DNA from: Clostridiales bacterium oral taxon 876 str. F0540
GTDB lineage: Bacteria; Bacillota; Clostridia; Clostridiales; Clostridiaceae
Assembly: GCA_000466585.1 (NCBI GenBank)
Contig: KE993499.1
Span: 139,339-203,338, forward strand
Direction of reading: 5' to 3'
Length of the DNA stretch: 64,000 nt
The position numbers and the translations under genes are program-made. Under the pieces are notes generated by a model. It did not search any database. It was not told the origin of the DNA and saw only the letters and a program-made list of their open reading frames with translations. The first letter of the stretch is position 1; each line of letters starts with the position of its first letter. Shown here piece by piece: positions 59,701 to 64,000 of this stretch.

Positions 59701-61908
59701 TTATTTCCAGTTATTAATTAACTTTTCAAGCTCCTCTGCCTCTATAGGCCTACTGAAAAGATATCCTTGAGCAATATTACAACTATTTTTTCTTAGAAAT
59801 TCTGCTTGTTCCTTTGTTTCTACTCCCTCAGCAATTACATTGCAATTTAAGTTCTTGCCCATATTTATGATAGTTTTTACTATGGCAGCAGATTTAGAAT
59901 TGTCTATCATGTTTTTAATAAAAGACATATCTATCTTAAGATTATTTATTGATATATTCTGAAGTACACTTAAAGAAGAATATCCCACTCCAAAATCATC
60001 TACAGATAACTTAACACCTAATGGTTCCAGTTCATTAAGTACATATTTTAATTCTTCTATATCCTTCAAAATAGTTTCTGTTATTTCCAGCTCAAGGTAT
60101 TTTGCCTCTAATCCACTTTCAGATAAAACTTTTTTTATGCAATCTACAAATCCATAATATTTAAGTTGTTGATATGATACATTTACAGCTATATTTATTG
60201 GTCTCATACCCGAACTTTGCCATATCTTGTTTTGTGTGCATGCCTTTCTTAAAACCCACTCACCGATAGGTACTATAAGGCCTGTCTCCTCAGCCAAAGG
60301 AATGAATTCACTAGGTGAAATTGTCCCTAATTCAGGATGTTTCCAACGGATTAAGGCTTCAACTCCGGATATTTCTCTGGAATTAAGATCAATTTGAGGC
60401 TGATAATGAATCATGAACTCCTCATTTCGAAGAGCTTTTCTTAAAGCACTTTCTATTACCATACTCCTTGAAACTGCTAGGTTCATTTCAGGTGTATAAA
60501 ATTTATAGTTATTTCTACCCTGAGACTTTGCTTCGTACATCGCAGTATCGGCATACTTAATCAAGTTCTCAGCATTCTCACCATCTTTAGGATAAAAGCT
60601 TATCCCAATACTAGGAGTAATGTCCACCATGTGTTCTCCAATATTTAATGAGTTAGAAAAAGCATCAATGATACCTTTCGCTATTTGCTTGCTTCTTTCA
60701 AAGCACTTGTTTTCAAGAACAACTATAAACTCATCTCCTCCATACCTAGAAATGAAATCACTTTCGTCCAAGCATGACTTTATCTCGGAAGCCGCTTTTT
60801 GCAATACAACATCTCCAAAATTATGCCCCATTGTATCGTTGATAATTTTAAATCTGTCTAAATCTATAAACATAATTGCAGTAGATTGTCCATTATTTCT
60901 ACATGTTTCTATTGCATTTTGAAGATACATATTAAGAAAATAACGATTAGGAAGACCTGTAACTGAATCATAATGTGCCATTTGGTTGATTCTATCCTCC
61001 ATTTTCTTTCTTTTGCTTATATCTCTCACAATAGTCATAATAGCGTTTTTACCATTATAAGTAGTTAGAATATTTGCCATCTCTACGTGTATTGAAGCAT
61101 TATTAGATAGATTTAATATTTCCTCAACATAATCTGTATCATTATTTTTTATTATTTTCTTTATGCCGATGATTGTATGTTTATACTCTCTTGGGTCAAG
61201 GAACTTAAATATCGGCTTTCCGACAAGCTTGTCTTTGTCTTCTGCCTGAAAAATTCGCGCGATAGCTTCATTCGCATAGATAATTTTTCCACCTTCACAA
61301 ACAATGATGCCATCCGGTGAAACATCCAATAATCTTTGATAATCCTTTCTGCTTTCATTTAAGGCCTTCTTATGACTTTCCCTTATTGAAAGATTTAACA
61401 AAACTATTATAGATAATACCGTAAGACACATTATAACAATAAAACTATTATTATCGTATCCGTAATCACGCATTCTATCAAAATAAACTGATAAGCTAAC
61501 CAATGATATTATAGAAATTAAATAGAATAATAATGATCGTATTTTATCGAAAGTTAATGTTATATAAAAAACTACAAGTATAAATATAAGACAATATCCC
61601 TCTGAAAAATCATTAAAATATAGAAGATAAATTGCAAATCCACTTGCTAAATAACATCCTAAATAAAAAAACATACTGAGATACTCTTTTACAAAACTGC
61701 TTATATATATTGAGCAGTACGGTACAATAAATATTAATGCTACAACCCAGGCTACTAGTTTAAGAATTAATGGCATGTTGGGGTTTAGTTTTAAGCAAGC
61801 AAGAACAAAACCAGGAGTTACTATTGCAGCGATAAGTGAAAGCACTTCCATTAGCTTTTTATCGGATTCTATAAAAAAATTATCATCACATTTCTCCTTA
61901 AAATTCAT
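59701..61908 (-). CDS. Membrane-bound PAS-GGDEF-EAL cyclic-di-GMP enzyme
   Basis: 735 residues. About six membrane segments occupy residues 15-175, then a PAS domain (about 190-305; DGIIVCEGGKIIYANEAIAR), a GGDEF domain (about 315-475) with the active RYGGDEF near residue 389, and an EAL domain (about 485-735) with GVEALIRW near 516, DDFGVGYSS and AEGVETKEQ. Both active-site signatures look intact, so it may make or break c-di-GMP, or switch between the two; the net direction cannot be told. It is a likely input to the riboswitch and Tad pilus systems of this window. Confidence 0.93.
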   Translation of the reverse strand: MNFKEKCDDNFFIESDKKLMEVLSLIAAIVTPGFVLACLKLNPNMPLILKLVAWVVALIFIVPYCSIYISSFVKEYLSMFFYLGCYLASGFAIYLLYFNDFSEGYCLIFILVVFYITLTFDKIRSLLFYLISIISLVSLSVYFDRMRDYGYDNNSFIVIMCLTVLSIIVLLNLSIRESHKKALNESRKDYQRLLDVSPDGIIVCEGGKIIYANEAIARIFQAEDKDKLVGKPIFKFLDPREYKHTIIGIKKIIKNNDTDYVEEILNLSNNASIHVEMANILTTYNGKNAIMTIVRDISKRKKMEDRINQMAHYDSVTGLPNRYFLNMYLQNAIETCRNNGQSTAIMFIDLDRFKIINDTMGHNFGDVVLQKAASEIKSCLDESDFISRYGGDEFIVVLENKCFERSKQIAKGIIDAFSNSLNIGEHMVDITPSIGISFYPKDGENAENLIKYADTAMYEAKSQGRNNYKFYTPEMNLAVSRSMVIESALRKALRNEEFMIHYQPQIDLNSREISGVEALIRWKHPELGTISPSEFIPLAEETGLIVPIGEWVLRKACTQNKIWQSSGMRPINIAVNVSYQQLKYYGFVDCIKKVLSESGLEAKYLELEITETILKDIEELKYVLNELEPLGVKLSVDDFGVGYSSLSVLQNISINNLKIDMSFIKNMIDNSKSAAIVKTIINMGKNLNCNVIAEGVETKEQAEFLRKNSCNIAQGYLFSRPIEAEELEKLINNWK

Positions 61909-62045
61909 CTATGCCACCCTCTCCAAGGCTTATAAATTCATATATATAATCATATTACATTATTCTACATAATTCGTCAATCTGATGCAATTTGGTAATC
62001 TACATTAGATTTATACCATTTGAAGTATATTTTGCCAGAAAAATA

Positions 62046-62072
62046 AAAGGACAACTTTAGTAGTTATCCTTT
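62046..62072 (-). terminator. Terminator after truA
   Basis: AAAGGATAACT / AGTTGTCCTTT with one A-C mismatch, on the minus strand followed by TTATTTTTC. A related hairpin of similar sequence serves the previous gene pair at 59664. Confidence 0.7.
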
Positions 62073-62119
62073 GACTTATCAGAATATTTAATTACAATCT
62101 CAGTAGTATCATAATTAGC

Positions 62120-62857
62120 CTAATATTGAATTTCCTTTAAACATAATCCTTTTGCAGCTGCAGTAGGGCCTGCTTCTGCTCTTTTTTTCTTTTTTAAAAT
62201 TTCTTCTATTTCACTAGGCTTAATAGCTCCCTTTCCAACTTCTATAAGAGTTCCTGTAATGATTCTAACCATATTTAACAGAAATCCATTACCATTAATC
62301 TCTAGTACTATCAAACCATCCTTTTCCTTTATATCTATGTAGTTTATAGTTCTTGTGGTAGGCTTTGTATTTGGTTTTAAGCTTGTAAAACTCTGAAAAT
62401 CATGGGTTCCAATTAAAAAACTTGCTGCTTTCTTCATAGCTTCTATATTTAATTCTTCAACAACATGATAAGTATATCTTCTATTAAAAACATCTCTAAA
62501 TTTATTATTATTTATCCTATACACGTAGGTCTTAGCTTTTACATTGTATCTTGCATGAAATCTTTCACTAGTGTCCTTCATAGATTTTACTACTATATCC
62601 TCCGGCAAATATTCATATAAGTAATTTAAAATATTATCTATACTTTCATCATAATTAGTATGGAAATTTGCTATATAATTCTCAGCATGGACACCTGTAT
62701 CTGTTCTTCCACAGCCTATTACTTGAATTTCTTCCCCAGTCATTTTAGAGAGTACACTTTCTATCTTATTTTGTATAGTCATATCTACATCCTTTTGTTT
62801 TTGCCAGCCTCTATATCTGCTTCCATCATATTGTATTACCATCTTTAAATTTCTCAT
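62120..62857 (-). CDS. truA: tRNA pseudouridine(38-40) synthase
   Basis: 245 residues, typical size. The catalytic Asp53 is in GRTDTGVHA; the N-terminal LKMVIQYDGSRYRGWQKQ and the later RFHARYNVKAKTYVYRI and GNGFLLNMVRIITGTLIEVG blocks match TruA. It converts uridines 38-40 in the anticodon arm of many tRNAs to pseudouridine. SD AAGGTGG precedes the ATG. It lies alone on the minus strand here; the usual ecf/ybaF neighbours are not visible. Confidence 0.96.
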   Translation of the reverse strand: MRNLKMVIQYDGSRYRGWQKQKDVDMTIQNKIESVLSKMTGEEIQVIGCGRTDTGVHAENYIANFHTNYDESIDNILNYLYEYLPEDIVVKSMKDTSERFHARYNVKAKTYVYRINNNKFRDVFNRRYTYHVVEELNIEAMKKAASFLIGTHDFQSFTSLKPNTKPTTRTINYIDIKEKDGLIVLEINGNGFLLNMVRIITGTLIEVGKGAIKPSEIEEILKKKKRAEAGPTAAAKGLCLKEIQY

Positions 62858-63007
62858 TCTGTTCCACCTTCTTAGTTATAGATAAACAGGTATTTATCTA
62901 TAATATTTAAATCACAGCTTATTGTACCACACTACAAAATAAAACCCTAATTTTTCATTATAAAAATGTCAAATTGTTTATTTATTTATAAATTTTTTTA
63001 ATGTATG

Positions 63008-63016
63008 TGTTATAAT
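63008..63016 (+). promoter_or_regulatory. Extended -10 promoter of the HNH-like gene
   Basis: TGTTATAAT is a perfect extended -10; no convincing -35 lies upstream. The gene starts about 70 nt downstream. Confidence 0.55.
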
Positions 63017-63084
63017 ATATACTGCTAGGAAAGAATGTAAATATAATATCTTAACTTTATTTACGCCTAGAACAAAAGAAAGAG

Positions 63085-63753
63085 GTGCTTATCATACAAA
63101 ATAAAAATAAAACAAAAGCTATTACGTTAGAACCAAATGAGTTTGAGGTAAATAAAAATACCGCTTATATAAGACTAAAGAAAAAGAATGGCTCAACTGT
63201 AGATACAAAAGTAGATGCTGAAGATCTTCAGCGAGTATTAGATAGGGGAACATGGTTTGCAGAATGGCATAAAGATTATAATAGTTATTTAGTTATGAAT
63301 TACATAGATTCTGACAAACGCAAAGAAAAGCAGAGCCTTCAATCCTTTATACTAGAAGTAGATCCAAGAACTCCTATTAGACATCTTAATGGAGATACAT
63401 TAGATAACAGAAAATCTAACTTGGAAATATACAATAAAAACTCCTACAATAATTATAAAGAACTAGATGGAGAAACCGCTGAAGTTATTCTTATGGATAG
63501 TCATGGCAGAAACGCATCAAAAACTATAATTGATAAGGCGGATCTATATAGAGTTATTAATAATGGCTACCCATGGGTTTATTATAAAGTAAATGAAAAA
63601 CCCTATGCTGTTGCAAACACTCCGAGCGGCAGACTTTATTTAGACAGGTTTATTATGGCTACTCCCGAAGATATGGTTGTGCAGCATGTAAATCATAATA
63701 CCTTAGATAACAGAAAAATTAACTTAAACAATGTAAAAGCAAGTGAAGAATAA
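63085..63753 (+). CDS. Tandem HNH_3-like protein (degenerate duplicated nuclease module)
   Basis: 222 residues. Two internally similar units are visible: residues about 20-117 and 128-219. Each ends in the HNH_3-type block, RHLNGDTLDNRKSNL (H100, D107-N108-R109, N112) and QHVNHNTLDNRKINL (H201, D208-N209-R210, N213). The LHR motif usual in such proteins is LQS in unit 1 (Q86) and LDR in unit 2 (D187), so both sites lack one expected His. It may be a DNA-binding or weakened nuclease descendant of phage homing endonucleases. The start is a GTG; the SD-like AGAGG overlaps it, and no ATG fits. Confidence 0.65.
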   Translation: MLIIQNKNKTKAITLEPNEFEVNKNTAYIRLKKKNGSTVDTKVDAEDLQRVLDRGTWFAEWHKDYNSYLVMNYIDSDKRKEKQSLQSFILEVDPRTPIRHLNGDTLDNRKSNLEIYNKNSYNNYKELDGETAEVILMDSHGRNASKTIIDKADLYRVINNGYPWVYYKVNEKPYAVANTPSGRLYLDRFIMATPEDMVVQHVNHNTLDNRKINLNNVKASEE

Positions 63754-63783
63754 AAATACAGAGGAAATTATCCTCTGTATTTT
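63753..63783. terminator. Terminator after the HNH-like gene
   Basis: AAAATACAGAGGA / TCCTCTGTATTTT, a 13-bp perfect hairpin with T-run; it abuts the stop of the minus-strand microprotein. Confidence 0.8.
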
Positions 63784-63857
63784 TAATTCTTTTTCTTATC
63801 TTTCTTTTTATCACCTTTTTTAGTAGAGCCACTCTTGCTCTTTCCTTTATCCGGCAT
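63783..63857 (-). CDS. 24-residue Lys-rich microprotein
   Basis: MPDKGKSKSGSTKKGDKKKD, then KKKN. Eleven of 24 residues are Lys. SD AAGGAGG lies 7 nt before the ATG, perfectly spaced. It has no other features. Similar short Lys/Ser-rich ORFs with strong SDs occur in this window, so I regard it as translated, with moderate confidence. The remaining 143 bp to the window end are A/T-rich with no recognisable signal. Confidence 0.55.
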   Translation of the reverse strand: MPDKGKSKSGSTKKGDKKKDKKKN

Positions 63858-64000
63858 AGCAGAACCTCCTTATTTTAAATTCAGTAGGCGCCAAGTTGAT
63901 TTATATATTATATATTTCTACAATTATCTGAATATTCCTTCAATATTTATAAATTTTAAAAAATAATAATCAAAAAATAAAAAATGCCAAGTTTATAACT

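Overview
The window looks like a chromosomal segment of a low-G+C, spore-former-type Firmicute, most likely Clostridium or a close relative. The evidence is the A+T-rich DNA, strong purine-rich Shine-Dalgarno (SD) sequences (GGAGG or GGGGG) 6-9 nt before ATG, GTG and TTG starts, a long Bacillus/Clostridium-type SRP RNA, c-di-GMP-I and guanine riboswitches, a Tad/Flp pilus locus without an outer-membrane secretin, and many secreted lipoproteins. No phage, insertion sequence, CRISPR array, rRNA or tRNA was seen. Most of it reads as core or near-core chromosome.

Layout. 1-1.7 kb: a guanine-riboswitch-controlled purine salvage unit (xpt followed by a BMP-family nucleoside-binding lipoprotein). 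1.8-7.2 kb: membrane proteases, a cation antiporter, a VanY-like carboxypeptidase and a regulator/hydrolase/YhfC cluster. 7.3-9.3 kb: an HD-GYP protein and a c-di-GMP-I riboswitch gene. 9.3-19.4 kb: a complete monoderm Tad/Flp pilus locus on the minus strand with an embedded DegS/DegU-like two-component system. 19.6-27.3 kb: small membrane proteins, an NMP-kinase-like protein, MFS and MATE transporters, a DUF4003 protein, a flavin reductase and a pentapeptide-repeat protein. 27.4-30.6 kb: a single 1069-residue acyl-AMP ligase/carrier/alpha-oxoamine synthase fusion. 30.7-41.4 kb: Nudix hydrolase, S9 peptidase, membrane and secreted proteins, an aromatic-acid-exporter-like protein and an ABC-2 exporter. 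41.4-45.7 kb: two microproteins, the SRP RNA gene, a decayed flavin oxidoreductase, and a PadR/SEDS-protein pair. 45.7-64 kb: SWIM-SNF2 helicase, HtrA, lipoproteins, ddl with a MocR regulator, msrA, a CAP-domain lipoprotein, a CwlO/3D-type cell-wall protein, a GGDEF-EAL protein, truA and a tandem HNH-like protein.

Themes. Cyclic-di-GMP recurs: a probable synthase/hydrolase (GGDEF-EAL), a probable hydrolase (HD-GYP), a c-di-GMP riboswitch, and a surface pilus that such signalling could plausibly control. The cell envelope is the other theme.

The most unusual observation is a structured 5' leader element present three times (35393-35477 +, 38021-38105 -, 56306-56391 +). Each copy is two abutting hairpins with compensatory base changes, placed at a constant distance from an AAAGGAGG SD, ahead of unrelated membrane or secreted proteins. 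I do not recognise it as a named riboswitch class. Other items of interest are the three-domain lipid-type synthase, a second terminator behind the guanine riboswitch, a 106-nt hairpin at 21384-21489, and five microprotein genes shorter than 60 codons with strong SD sequences.
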